A stretch of DNA of 64,000 nucleotides from Thalassomonas sp. RHCl1. Its GTDB lineage: Bacteria > Pseudomonadota > Gammaproteobacteria > Enterobacterales > Alteromonadaceae. Location: the NCBI RefSeq assembly GCF_947387555.1, contig NZ_CANDNZ010000005.1, positions 124,001 to 188,000 on the forward strand, read 5' to 3'. Made by a program: the position numbers and the translations under genes. Below the pieces are notes generated by a model. The model ran no database searches, had not been told where the DNA came from, and saw only the letters and a list, made by a program, of their open reading frames with translations. Shown in pieces: positions 7,860 through 17,015 of the stretch (the first letter of the stretch is position 1; every line of letters begins with the position of its first letter).

Positions 7860-9635
7860 TTACGTATAACCTATCGCGCTATTTGATTCTTCTTTTAAAC
7901 TATTTACCCTGGCCATCATCGGCGGCATTTCATCGGGATCGATACGGATATCGAGTAAGGTCGGTACCTTAGCCGAAAAAATCGCCTCCAAATCTAAATC
8001 CATTAACTGCTGTGGCCGTTCGATAATATAACCGTTTGCCCCCTGCGCCTTTGCCAGGGCGGCAAAATCCACTTCATTCAGTTGCCAGCCGATGGATTCC
8101 GCCTTACTCAGTTGCTGGCCAAAACGTATCATACCAAAAGCAGCGTCGTTAAGAACAACAAATAATATCGGCAATTGATGTTGCACCGCAACGCCAATTT
8201 CATGGGAGCTCATCAGCCAGGCGCCATCGCCGGACAGGCACACATGCGGCTCATCACGGGAAGCCAGGGCCGAGCCTATCACCGCCCCTATCGCCCAGGC
8301 CATGCTGCCAAAGCCCATAGAGACCCGGTATAAACCTTCTTTGGCGGTATGGCTGAGATAATGGGTGGCCCAGGCCCAGATATTACCGGTATCGATAAAG
8401 ACCCGGGTACTTGGCGACAAGGCTTCGGATAAATAAGCCATCAGCCTTTGCGGTTTGATCGGTACCGCATCGGAGAAACATTTTTCAGGTTCGATTAATT
8501 TGGTATAACCGCCGAGCACATTTTTCTGTTTATCCAGTTTCAGCCCCTGCCAGGTTCTGTTCCAGCCGTACTCACATACTTTATTGAGTACCCGGTTAAA
8601 CACTGTGTTTAAGTGGCCGCAGACATGTAATTTTGCCATCGGCGAACGGCTAAAACTTTCCACCGTAGAGTCGACATGAATAAGTTTGTTATTGAGTAAT
8701 TCTTTACCTAAGCTGCCAATGCCCATTTCGGTAATGGAAGTGCCTATGGCCAGCACCAGTTCAATATTAGGATCTTTGAATAAATCATGCGCCGACTCGT
8801 GCCCGGCATAACCATAAACCCCGCGATATAAAGGGTGACGCTCATTGACCCAGCTTTTGCCCATGGGACCGGAAACAAAGGGGGCACTGATGGCTTCCGC
8901 CAGTTTTTCTATTTGCTTATACGCCCTTCTGCAGTCATGGCCAATGAATAACACGATATTATCGGCTTCACAGATCTCTTGCACCAGGCGGTCGACGGCA
9001 TTTTTATCCACCAGGGACGCTCTTTGCATCAGGTAATTCACCTGGACATTGGGATCTTTATGACCATAAGGGCCGCGTAAAATATCGGAAGGGATACTCA
9101 GGTGAACCGGCCCTTTAGGAGACTGCACCGACTCCATTAAAGCGGAAATCAATTTGCTTTCCAGTTGCTCGGGATGGGAGATCAAGGCGTTGAATTTGGT
9201 ACAGTTTCTGAAAATACCCACCGTGTCTATGGCGGTTTCACTGGAGTCCTGCAGCGGCCTTTTACCAAATTTCGGCAAGGCGGTTTGCGCCGTTAACACC
9301 AGCATAGGAGACTTGTCTACCGACGCAGAAGCCACCCCGGTGATCAGGTTGGTGGCCCCGGGTCCTGTGGTCGAACAAACCACCCCTAATTTGCCGGTTT
9401 CCCGGTAATAACCTTCTGCCATAAAAGCGGCGCCGCATTCATGGCGGGCAATAATGGCTTTGGGGCCGCCCCGGCGCTCAGAACGGGCAAGGGCATTATA
9501 AAGCGGCTCTATCGCGCCCCCGGGCACACCGAAAACATATTCAACACCTAACTGGTGCAGATATTCCAGGATTAAATCAGCGTAATCTTCTATATCAGCT
9601 TTATATTCAGGATCTTGCGTGCTAAAACTAGTCAT
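7860..9635 (-). CDS. Acetolactate-synthase-like thiamine diphosphate enzyme
   Basis: The 591-residue product has the three domains of the ThDP-dependent acetohydroxyacid synthase group. The Pyr domain holds the catalytic glutamate (ARHECGAAFMAEGYYRETG) and STTGPGATNLITG; a middle Rossmann-like domain follows; the PP domain carries the cofactor motif from LSGDGAWLMSSHE to VLND. It is not the housekeeping enzyme: a canonical ilvI with ilvH is at 37 kb, and no regulatory subunit lies beside this one. Similarity to that IlvI is only moderate and the substrate may be another 2-oxo acid. It stands just upstream of the TonB receptor and citrate-synthase-fold genes and 142 nt downstream of a GGDEF-EAL regulator on the same strand, which suggests a specialised pathway. 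The acceptor and donor are unknown. Confidence 0.88.
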   Translation of the reverse strand: MTSFSTQDPEYKADIEDYADLILEYLHQLGVEYVFGVPGGAIEPLYNALARSERRGGPKAIIARHECGAAFMAEGYYRETGKLGVVCSTTGPGATNLITGVASASVDKSPMLVLTAQTALPKFGKRPLQDSSETAIDTVGIFRNCTKFNALISHPEQLESKLISALMESVQSPKGPVHLSIPSDILRGPYGHKDPNVQVNYLMQRASLVDKNAVDRLVQEICEADNIVLFIGHDCRRAYKQIEKLAEAISAPFVSGPMGKSWVNERHPLYRGVYGYAGHESAHDLFKDPNIELVLAIGTSITEMGIGSLGKELLNNKLIHVDSTVESFSRSPMAKLHVCGHLNTVFNRVLNKVCEYGWNRTWQGLKLDKQKNVLGGYTKLIEPEKCFSDAVPIKPQRLMAYLSEALSPSTRVFIDTGNIWAWATHYLSHTAKEGLYRVSMGFGSMAWAIGAVIGSALASRDEPHVCLSGDGAWLMSSHEIGVAVQHQLPILFVVLNDAAFGMIRFGQQLSKAESIGWQLNEVDFAALAKAQGANGYIIERPQQLMDLDLEAIFSAKVPTLLDIRIDPDEMPPMMARVNSLKEESNSAIGYT

Positions 9636-9694
9636 GCTCTGTTCCTATTCTTATTCTTTTAAATGAATTAATTGTTGGCATAATCGCCACAATA

Positions 9695-9721
9695 CCTATC
9701 AGGGGATTCCCTGGTCATAGG
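9695..9721. repeat. Inverted repeat upstream of ThDP enzyme gene
   Basis: CCTAT-CAGGG-gatt-CCCTG-gtc-ATAGG forms a dyad 60 nt upstream of the ThDP enzyme start. It may be an operator or a leader hairpin. No T tract follows on either strand. Confidence 0.35.
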
Positions 9722-9776
9722 CTGTTCATTAACGCAACAAGAACTTTACTCCTTAACAGTCAGATTAATACCTCGG

Positions 9777-12293
9777 CTAACACACTTTAACTACCGCGGG
9801 GTTTAACTGAGTCCTACTGTCCTCGAGCCCCTTTATATCCATGGGTTTACTAATATGGTATCCCTGAGCGTAATGTACACCTAATTCCGATAACTTCATT
9901 AACGTCTGCTCATTTTCCACAAATTCTGCCACGGTTTTCTTATTTAAGGCCTGTGCCGTTTCATGAATGGCTTTTACCAGCGCGGCGTCCGTTGGGTCTT
10001 TAAGCATGTCTTTAACAAATGAACCGTCGATCTTAACACTTTCTGCAGGAATTTGCTTTAAATAGGAAAAAGTACTGAAACCTGTCCCGAAATCATCGAT
10101 GGAAAAACCGCAACCTAGCTCGTTAAGACGGTTTACCATGCGTTGGGTACCGGTGAGGTTTGACAAGCTGGCACTTTCGGTTAATTCGAAAATCACCCTT
10201 GAGGGTTCAATCGAATACTGGTTTAACTTCTCTTCAATAAACGCCAGCAACCGATCATCGCCAAATGCCTGTGCCGAGAGGTTGATTGCCACCTTAGTTA
10301 AGGCCGGATAGGTTTTCATCAGGTGTAACGCTTTGCCGATCACATGCCGGTCAAGCAGGGTCATATCTTCCGCTTTTTCCAGCGACGGAATAAACTCACC
10401 CGGCAATATCACCTTGCCGTCGACCTGTAAGCGCACCAGGGCTTCATAATATTCAATTTCCCGGGTTTTAACATCGATAATCGGCTGAAAATGCAACAGG
10501 ATATTATCTTCTAACAGCGCTTTTTGTAATTTTTGCGCCCATTCAAAGCTTTGTTTTAATTCATCGGTGACATTATCGTCTTCGGTAAACAGGTGCACCC
10601 GGTTACGCCCCTGCTCTTTGGCAGCGAACATGGCTATATCCGCCTGTTGCAGGTAGATTTCGCTGGAGATGGCTTTACCGTCGATCACGGAAATACCGAC
10701 ACTGCAGCTGACCTTATACACCTGGTCGGCAAACTTAAAACTGGAATCGGCGATGGTCTGGCAAATTTCCAGCGCCACTTTTTCGGCATCTTCAACACAG
10801 GTATTGGTGAGCAAAATGGCAAATTCATCGCCGCCGATACGGCATAAGGTATCACTGGCGCGGGTGCGCTCCGACAACAAGCGGGCAATTTCTTTGAGTA
10901 CTAAGTCGCCCTGATGGTGCCCTTGCGAGTCATTGATAATTTTAAAATGGTCCAGATCAAGATAAATCAGCGAGTGATAAATCCCGGTGCGGGTGGCGAT
11001 GCTGGCAACATTTTTAAGCTCGTTATCAAAGTAATAACGGTTGTGTATTCCGGTCAGGGTATCGTGCAGGGCGACATGCTTTAATCTTTGCTCGGCTTTC
11101 TTGCGTACGCTGATATCGTCTATGGTGCCGGAAATACCGACAATTTTACCGCTCTCATCAAAGTAAGGATTTAAGTTGATTTCACACCAGAAATAACCGC
11201 CGTCACTTTTGATCAGTTTCACTTCAATTTGATCATGCTGGCGTTTGCCGCACAGCAGCTGGCTGAAAGACTCCTCGATGTTGTGTTTTAACAGGAAACT
11301 AGAGTCCTGGATAAAGTCGGTAAAGAGCTTACCGATACTCTCCGACACCATAAAGCCGGTGCACTTATACCAGGCATTATTAAGGAACAAAATTCGCCCC
11401 TTGGCGGTCACTTCAATAACGATACTGCTTAAGCTGTCCAGGATGCGGTAATGGGTTTTGGATAAGGAATAATACTTTTGCTGCTCGTTTTTCAGCTCTT
11501 GGGTTTTGGCGGCAAACTGTTCGTTGGAAACAATAAAATCTTCGCGTTTGGCGGCAATATCGCACACTTTGCGCAATTGCTCCGCCTTAAAGGGTTTCTG
11601 GATATAATCCGCCGCCCCTTTCACTAGCATCAGCTCAGCCAAATCGATAGTGCCGTGGGCGGTCATGGCGATAACCACCTGTTTGGGATTGAGTTCGATA
11701 ATAACATCGAGTACTTCATCCCCTGACATGCCCGGCATCATGATATCGAGCAAAACGATATCATAGGATTTTTCCCTAAAGGCCTTGATCCCGGAAACGC
11801 CGTCGTAGGCAATATCAATATTAAATTTATGCTTGAGCATACGTTGCACGAGATTAGCGGTATCTTCGGTATCCTCAATCACCAGGATATCCAGGGGTTT
11901 ATTAAAATTCCCCTGATCGGCAACCACCTGGCCGACCACATCTACCACTAAATCCAGTTCTTGATAGGAAATCACCTTGTTGATATCAAACATGCGCGCG
12001 GTGGTTTCGGCAATACGCTCACAATGATTTTCCGTAACCAATAAAATCGGCAAGTCTTTGCTTGAAGCTAGAATGCCGGAGCGGATCAAACGTGACAAAC
12101 GCCAGCCGTCGACATCCCCGATATCGACTTCCGTCAGCACTAAATCCGCCTGGTGGGATCGTAAAAAGTTAACCGCTTCAACACTGTCTGATGCCAGAAT
12201 AACTTCATGTCCGGCCATTTCAAGTTTACCCGAAGTCCGTTCCCTCACCGACTCATTTTGTAAAATCAACAATATTATCAAGGCATTATCCAT
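9777..12293 (-). CDS. REC-REC-PAS-GGDEF-EAL signalling protein
   Basis: The 838-residue cytoplasmic protein has two receiver domains (about 4-120 and 133-250), a PAS domain (about 285-395), GGDEF (about 400-565) and EAL (about 580-825). In the first receiver the phosphoacceptor position reads LTEVDIGD, with Glu in place of Asp, which may mimic permanent phosphorylation. The second is canonical (VLLDIMMPGMSG). The cyclase site RIGGDEFAILL is intact. The phosphodiesterase keeps EALVRL, DDFGTGFSTFSYL and AEFVE, so both activities are possible. It heads the minus-strand series with the ThDP enzyme, TonB receptor and citrate-synthase-fold genes. The orphan sensor kinase at 2.4 kb is a candidate to phosphorylate receiver 2. 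A 7-bp hairpin (ATGCCGG/CCGGCAT, 12308-12334) lies in its leader. Confidence 0.93.
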   Translation of the reverse strand: MDNALIILLILQNESVRERTSGKLEMAGHEVILASDSVEAVNFLRSHQADLVLTEVDIGDVDGWRLSRLIRSGILASSKDLPILLVTENHCERIAETTARMFDINKVISYQELDLVVDVVGQVVADQGNFNKPLDILVIEDTEDTANLVQRMLKHKFNIDIAYDGVSGIKAFREKSYDIVLLDIMMPGMSGDEVLDVIIELNPKQVVIAMTAHGTIDLAELMLVKGAADYIQKPFKAEQLRKVCDIAAKREDFIVSNEQFAAKTQELKNEQQKYYSLSKTHYRILDSLSSIVIEVTAKGRILFLNNAWYKCTGFMVSESIGKLFTDFIQDSSFLLKHNIEESFSQLLCGKRQHDQIEVKLIKSDGGYFWCEINLNPYFDESGKIVGISGTIDDISVRKKAEQRLKHVALHDTLTGIHNRYYFDNELKNVASIATRTGIYHSLIYLDLDHFKIINDSQGHHQGDLVLKEIARLLSERTRASDTLCRIGGDEFAILLTNTCVEDAEKVALEICQTIADSSFKFADQVYKVSCSVGISVIDGKAISSEIYLQQADIAMFAAKEQGRNRVHLFTEDDNVTDELKQSFEWAQKLQKALLEDNILLHFQPIIDVKTREIEYYEALVRLQVDGKVILPGEFIPSLEKAEDMTLLDRHVIGKALHLMKTYPALTKVAINLSAQAFGDDRLLAFIEEKLNQYSIEPSRVIFELTESASLSNLTGTQRMVNRLNELGCGFSIDDFGTGFSTFSYLKQIPAESVKIDGSFVKDMLKDPTDAALVKAIHETAQALNKKTVAEFVENEQTLMKLSELGVHYAQGYHISKPMDIKGLEDSRTQLNPAVVKVC

Positions 12294-12935
12294 ATCATAA
12301 CATACAAATGCCGGCCTGAAATGGCGACCGGCATATAATTTCTCTGAGCCTACTTTTGCTTATTCTCGGATAAAAGTAAATACATAGCGATAAAGATAGC
12401 TGGACGGGGAATAAAATATTCAATAAAAAATTGATTAGACTCAAAGGATAAGCACTGTTTTATTCCATACAAAAAAATAGCTTTTAAAATTTGTCCTCAA
12501 CCAAGTGGCCGTTAACAAGCTTTATCACCGCTTTCAAAGCTTGCCGATAACAACAAAAAGAAAACGGTAATTCAACAAAAAAAGCTCTAATCATTCGATG
12601 AAATAAAAACCGTTAATTGTGCCGAAGTCAGCCACTGTACTTTAAGAGCGGCAAAAGAAAGCAACTAGCAAAGCACAAACGCCATCTATGCCTGACTCCG
12701 CAAGCAGGAGAAAACTATCGAAAAAATCGTTTTTATTCGCCAATTAATACCAATATAAAAAAGGACTTACTGTGATACACTTAGTAGGCAATTCAAGGGT
12801 TATTCCCCTTACCCCCATTTTCGAATGAAAAAAGCTGTCACTGTTGGTTCCTCAGGTAAAAAAAGCCCAAGCCAGGCTTGCATTCAGGAATTACATTTTT
12901 GCCAGCGGCCAAAGTCGTACATTCACGAGGTAGTA
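12294..12935. other. Divergent intergenic region
   Basis: 642 nt separate the GGDEF-EAL and MFS starts. Besides the leader hairpin at 12308-12334 there is an inverted repeat CAAGCTTT/AAAGCTTG (12516-12543, 12-nt loop). An in-frame ATG at 12825 could extend the MFS gene by 37 residues, but that extension is polar, not conserved in style, and lacks a ribosome site. I see no gene here. Confidence 0.55.
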
Positions 12936-14138
12936 ATGAAGCAAGAAAAACACACGGTAAAAAAAGAGTTTATCGCCCTGATGGCCATACTCATGTCGCT
13001 GGTAGCCCTGACCATAGACGCCATGTTACCTGCGCTGAGCCAGATAGGCGAAAGTTTGCAGGTGGCAAACAGCAATGACAACCAACTGATTATTACCAGC
13101 GTTTTTCTCGGCATGGCTGTAGGACTGATCTTTTACGGACCTTTATCGGATGCCTACGGCCGTAAAAAAATTATTTATCTGGGGATCGCTATTTTTATCC
13201 TGGGCAACCTGTTGTCGATATTCTCAAGTAGTTTCTTTGTTATGCTGGTAGGCCGGGTGCTGCAAGGCTTTGGCGTTGCCTCCTGCCGCGTTGTTTCCCT
13301 GGCGATGATACGGGATCAATTTGAAGGTCCGCAAATGGGCAAGGTCATGTCGCTTATTATGATGTTTTTTATTATGGTACCCGCCCTTGCCCCCTCTGTT
13401 GGCCAAGGGATCTTATTATTTAGTCAGTGGCGGGCTATCTTTGTGCTGATTTTGCTGTTTGGTATTATCAGTCTTATCTGGCTGCATTTTCGTCAGCAAG
13501 AAACCCTGGTGCCCCAAAAGCGCATCCCGCTTTCATTAACTTCTTTAAAGTCCGGGGCCGCTGAAACCTTGAAACACCCGGTATCACGCCGTTATATGTT
13601 CGCTTCCGGGATAATCTTCGGTGCTTTTGTCGGTTATTTAAGTACCGCCCAACAAATACTGCAGCACCAATATCAGCTGGGTGATTTATTTTCTCTCTAC
13701 TTTGGCGCCCTGGCGCTGGCAATAGGTTTATCTTCATTCACCAATTCAAAGCTGGTGATGCGTTTTAACATGGCTAAACTGTGCCACGGGGCTTTAATTG
13801 TCCTTACCATTAGCGCCTTGGGGTTTTATTTTTATATCGAGTACCTGGGAGAGCAGCCGACACTGGCGGCATTAATGGTCTATTTAGCCGTCACCTTTTT
13901 TAGCATAGGCATTTTATTTGGCAACTTAAATACCCTGGCATTACAACCTTTAGGGCATATAGCCGGGATTGCCACCTCAGTGATCAGCTCGGTACAAACC
14001 TTCATTTCTGTACTCATTGGCGGCATCATAGGCCAGCTCTATGGTGCCAGCGTTGTTCCCCTGGTACTGGGATTTTTCTTTTGCAGCTTGACCACCCTGG
14101 TATTAATTCACCGGATAAAAAAAGCAGCTGAGATATAA
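12936..14138 (+). CDS. MFS drug-resistance transporter, Bcr/CflA type
   Basis: The 400-residue product has about twelve membrane helices and the marks of the DHA1 Bcr/CflA exporters: LTIDAMLPALSQIGESL in helix 1 with the acidic residue, the loop motif GPLSDAYGRKKIIYLG between helices 2 and 3, GRVLQGFGVASCRVVSLAMIRD in helix 4, and the antiporter-type APSVGQ in helix 5. The start is taken at the ATG at 12936, which has ACGAGG 5 nt upstream; the longer reading from 12825 adds a polar tail without such a site. It should expel small drugs or metabolites across the inner membrane by proton antiport. It stands alone, with the GGDEF-EAL gene divergent. It is followed by a hairpin whose T tract is on the other strand. 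Confidence 0.92.
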   Translation: MKQEKHTVKKEFIALMAILMSLVALTIDAMLPALSQIGESLQVANSNDNQLIITSVFLGMAVGLIFYGPLSDAYGRKKIIYLGIAIFILGNLLSIFSSSFFVMLVGRVLQGFGVASCRVVSLAMIRDQFEGPQMGKVMSLIMMFFIMVPALAPSVGQGILLFSQWRAIFVLILLFGIISLIWLHFRQQETLVPQKRIPLSLTSLKSGAAETLKHPVSRRYMFASGIIFGAFVGYLSTAQQILQHQYQLGDLFSLYFGALALAIGLSSFTNSKLVMRFNMAKLCHGALIVLTISALGFYFYIEYLGEQPTLAALMVYLAVTFFSIGILFGNLNTLALQPLGHIAGIATSVISSVQTFISVLIGGIIGQLYGASVVPLVLGFFFCSLTTLVLIHRIKKAAEI

Positions 14139-14149
14139 ACGGCCTCACC

Positions 14150-14197
14150 AAAAATAAAAAAGTGCTGACCGGCAGTTAGCCATCGCCGGTCAGCACT
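14150..14197 (-). terminator. Terminator-like hairpin oriented on the minus strand
   Basis: A perfect 13-bp stem AGTGCTGACCGGC/GCCGGTCAGCACT (14161-14173 with 14185-14197) is flanked on its left by AAAAATAAAAA. Read on the minus strand it is a textbook intrinsic terminator with a T-rich tail. On the plus strand it has a stem but no T run. No minus-strand gene ends here, so it may stop antisense transcripts from the protease gene, or act as a weak end for the MFS transcript. Confidence 0.6.
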
Positions 14198-14317
14198 GAA
14201 AATCAAGTAAGCTCCCCGCTCCCATGGCAGGCAAAGAGAAAGTACTGGCCTGGTTTGACAAGGCCGGGTAATATCGACGCTTAGTTTTTACTCTAATTGG
14301 CAACATTCAAATTTAGC

Positions 14318-15739
14318 ATGCACAAAACAGCCATCGACGATCAACTCACCAAGCAGTCACAGACAACAACACCAGAGCTTAAGGGTATGACAAAAGATAA
14401 CCTCGAAAAAAGCATCCATATTCCCATCTGTAATGTTTATGCCAAAGGCGATTACTGCGCACAACTGCTGATCGGCAGTGAGCAAACCCCGGTCAACCTG
14501 ATTTTAGATACCGGCAGCAGCACCTTAGTGGTTGAACAGAAAGTCTATCAGCCACAAACAGATCAGGAGCTACAGCCAACCTCTTTTGCCCAGGAAGTTA
14601 ACTACGGCATTGGCGGCTGGGACGGCCCGGTGGTGACCACCTCAGTTTCCATAGGTAACCAGCAAGACCAGTTGACCTTAAAACAGACGCCCCTGGCCCT
14701 GGTTTCCTGTGACCTGCAAAATAAAACCTTTGGCCAAGCCGACGGCATGTTTGGCCTGGCCTATCGCCATCTCAATAAAAGTTATGATCTTAAAGCTTAT
14801 TTGCAGCAAAATAATATCACCCCGGCGGTCACCTACCCTTGGCCCTTTAGCCATGACGAGAAAGCACACCAACAAGCCAATCACCATAACATCAACATAG
14901 CCGCGGCCAAGGCCAGCAGCCTAAACCAGCAGCCGGACGAGATAAACAGCGACGATTTAAGACAATTTAACCGGTTTTTGTGGCAATCGCCGAAGAAAAA
15001 TATCATCCCCTATTTCACTTCTCTGGAAGAGCATGACTTAATCGCCAACAAGTTTGCTTTTTACAGTAAACGCTCCAGTATTTATGTCGCCGATGATAAC
15101 GCCACTACAGCCGAACTGGCACAGCATCCTCTAAACCAGGGAGCACTTATTCTTGGCGGCGGCGAAGAACAGACCCAGCTTTACCGGGGGGAATTTAAAA
15201 CCTTAAAGGTTGAACATGATATTTATTACAATGTCAGCCTGAGCTCGCTGCAGGTAGGCGATCAACCTGTTATTCCAGCACCTGAGCTGGCCGATAAACA
15301 CCAAAAAAGCTATTTTACCAATGCCATCATAGATACCGGCGCATCCTTGGTAGTACTCACCAGCGGGATGTACCAGCAAATGCTCAGGGACTTTGCCGCC
15401 ATATCCGCAGATTTTACCGCCTTACTTACTCCCTTTGCGGAAATATCAGCCCAGGAAACCGGTATCGACAGCTCGCTGCTAGACATGAATAAATGGCCGG
15501 ATCTCACCTTTAATTTCACCGGCTCAGATAATAAGACCGTCAGTTTGGTGTGCAAACCCGAAACCTACTGGCAAACCAACAGTCCAAAAGCCGATAAAGC
15601 CTGCTTTAAAATACTGACCCAACTGCCAAACTGGCCGAATCAAAGCATTCTCGGCCTGCCTTTGATCAATAATTATTATTTGATTTTCGACCGGACGGTT
15701 AACTGTACCGGGGTGATCAAGTTTGCAACCTCCTGCTAA
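14318..15739 (+). CDS. Pepsin-like aspartic protease (family A1)
   Basis: The 473-residue product has both active-site signatures of the bilobed A1 pepsin family: LILDTGSSTLVV (Asp about 64) and AIIDTGASLVVLTSGMY (Asp about 339). Other family landmarks are DGMFGLAYR after the first lobe, GALILGGGEEQTQLYRGEF and a C-terminal ILGLPLINNYYLIFDR. No signal peptide is seen, so it is probably cytoplasmic, as described for the bacterial pepsins of Shewanella (shewasins). It is longer than those by an insert of roughly 80 residues (about 160-240). The ATG at 14318 is preferred to the TTG at 14297; neither has a strong ribosome site. Two disulphide-style Cys pairs are possible (VSCDL, VNCTG). Bacterial members are rare; the role is unknown. 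Confidence 0.92.
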   Translation: MHKTAIDDQLTKQSQTTTPELKGMTKDNLEKSIHIPICNVYAKGDYCAQLLIGSEQTPVNLILDTGSSTLVVEQKVYQPQTDQELQPTSFAQEVNYGIGGWDGPVVTTSVSIGNQQDQLTLKQTPLALVSCDLQNKTFGQADGMFGLAYRHLNKSYDLKAYLQQNNITPAVTYPWPFSHDEKAHQQANHHNINIAAAKASSLNQQPDEINSDDLRQFNRFLWQSPKKNIIPYFTSLEEHDLIANKFAFYSKRSSIYVADDNATTAELAQHPLNQGALILGGGEEQTQLYRGEFKTLKVEHDIYYNVSLSSLQVGDQPVIPAPELADKHQKSYFTNAIIDTGASLVVLTSGMYQQMLRDFAAISADFTALLTPFAEISAQETGIDSSLLDMNKWPDLTFNFTGSDNKTVSLVCKPETYWQTNSPKADKACFKILTQLPNWPNQSILGLPLINNYYLIFDRTVNCTGVIKFATSC

Positions 15740-15842
15740 TCGATAGCAGAAAGGAAATTAAACAAAAAGTGAATTCATCAGCAAAAATTCAAGCCAAAGA
15801 GACTAAAATTAAGCCATCCTCAAAATATCAGGGAAGAGATAC

Positions 15843-16427
15843 ATGGCCGGAGAAATTTTAGTCACCGATAATCAGCAGGCTTGTTTTGGCAGCAAGCATC
15901 TATTTTTCCGCCCGCTGGCAAAGCAGGATAAAGCCCTGTACTTTTCTCTTTATACCAATAAACAGGTCATGCGGCATATCGGCCCGCCTTTAAGCCACAA
16001 ACAAACACAACAGCTTTTTAGTTTTACCCTTAACAACACCAGCAGCTATGGCGATCAGCGTTTCAGTTGGACGGTTGTCGAACGCCAAAGCCAAAAAACC
16101 ATAGGTATGGTGGCTTTTACCTGGGATTTAACGCAAAGTGATGCTGCTAGCATCGGTATCATGCTTTATTGTGACAGCCAGGGAAAGGGTTATGGACTGG
16201 AAGCTCAAGGAGCCCTGAGTGAATACGGCTTTTCACGTTTGGCCCTAAACAGAATTTATACTCAGTTTGCGACAACTAACCTCGTGAACGAACACATCTA
16301 TCACAAATTAGGCTTCATCATTTCTGATGAAAAAGAAGCTAGAAGTAGCAGTAACCCTTTGCCAACAAAATCCTGCTATCTTGATAAAAAGGGGTGGCAG
16401 CATAGCTTTATGGAAAGTTGTCCTTGA
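15843..16427 (+). CDS. GNAT acetyltransferase, RimJ/RimL-like
   Basis: The 194-residue product reads as a single Gcn5-related domain. It opens with the HLFFRPLAKQDKALYFSLYTNKQVMRHIG pattern typical of RimJ/RimL-type enzymes and carries the acetyl-CoA motif SQGKGYGLEAQGALSEYGF, followed by RIYTQFATTNLVNEHIYHKLGF. It should transfer acetyl from acetyl-CoA to an amine, a protein N-terminus or a small molecule; the acceptor cannot be told. A GGGAAGAGA ribosome site precedes the ATG. It is followed after about 100 nt by a close paralogue, probably from a tandem duplication. Confidence 0.87.
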   Translation: MAGEILVTDNQQACFGSKHLFFRPLAKQDKALYFSLYTNKQVMRHIGPPLSHKQTQQLFSFTLNNTSSYGDQRFSWTVVERQSQKTIGMVAFTWDLTQSDAASIGIMLYCDSQGKGYGLEAQGALSEYGFSRLALNRIYTQFATTNLVNEHIYHKLGFIISDEKEARSSSNPLPTKSCYLDKKGWQHSFMESCP

Positions 16428-16523
16428 TAAATTGCTTTTAATAAAACCTTCAGGTATAAAAAATAAAAGCCTCATCACGATTTGTCCTCAAAAGACAGGC
16501 CGCTGTTAATATTAAAAGACAAC

Positions 16524-17015
16524 ATGCATAGTTTCACTACCGAAAGATTATTCATCCGTGCGCTGGAAAAACAAGATCAAGCCTTATATTGTCATTTATA
16601 TACCGACGCCAAAGTCATGCGCCATATTTGTCAGCCTTTAAGCCAAGAACAAGCGATGAAGGCTTTTCACACAACCCTTAATAAGCAAACGAGTAACACG
16701 AATCATCAATTTAGTTGGGCTATTACCTCTAAAGAAACGAATCAGGCCATCGGTATTGTCGGCTTTCAGTCACAAGAAAAAGAACACGCCATTTTAGGAC
16801 TGCTGATAGTAGAGAATTCTCAAGGAAGGGGCTATGCACCTGAAGTATTTAAAGAACTCATTAACGTATGTCACAACACTTTTGGTTTTAAAAAATTCAC
16901 TTCACAAGTTCAAAAAGATAATATTAATAGCATCAAATTTTTAAAACTAATCGGCTTTCGGTCTGAACAATTAGCACATACCAAAGATATAGATACTTAT
17001 GTATTTAATATCTGA
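16524..17015 (+). CDS. GNAT acetyltransferase, paralogue of the preceding gene
   Basis: The 163-residue product repeats the layout of the upstream GNAT: FTTERLFIRALEKQDQALYCHLYTDAKVMRHI, then the acetyl-CoA motif ENSQGRGYAPEVFKELI and a closing DNINSIKFLKLIGF. The shared RALxKQDxALYxxLYTxxxVMRHI pattern shows they are duplicates that have diverged. The ATG at 16524 is chosen because family members start just before TTERL; the TTG at 16482 would add 14 residues. The gene is more A+T-rich than its upstream copy and begins the A+T-rich tract that includes the borosin locus. Acceptor unknown. Confidence 0.85.
   Translation: MHSFTTERLFIRALEKQDQALYCHLYTDAKVMRHICQPLSQEQAMKAFHTTLNKQTSNTNHQFSWAITSKETNQAIGIVGFQSQEKEHAILGLLIVENSQGRGYAPEVFKELINVCHNTFGFKKFTSQVQKDNINSIKFLKLIGFRSEQLAHTKDIDTYVFNI

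Noticed and set aside
7860-9635. Second biosynthetic acetolactate synthase (ilvB/ilvG)
   Set aside because: No small-subunit gene, leader peptide or ilv neighbour accompanies it, and it is placed with a TonB receptor.
12825-12935. 37-residue N-terminal extension of the MFS transporter
   Set aside because: The extension is polar, has no ribosome site and precedes a good internal start with ACGAGG.
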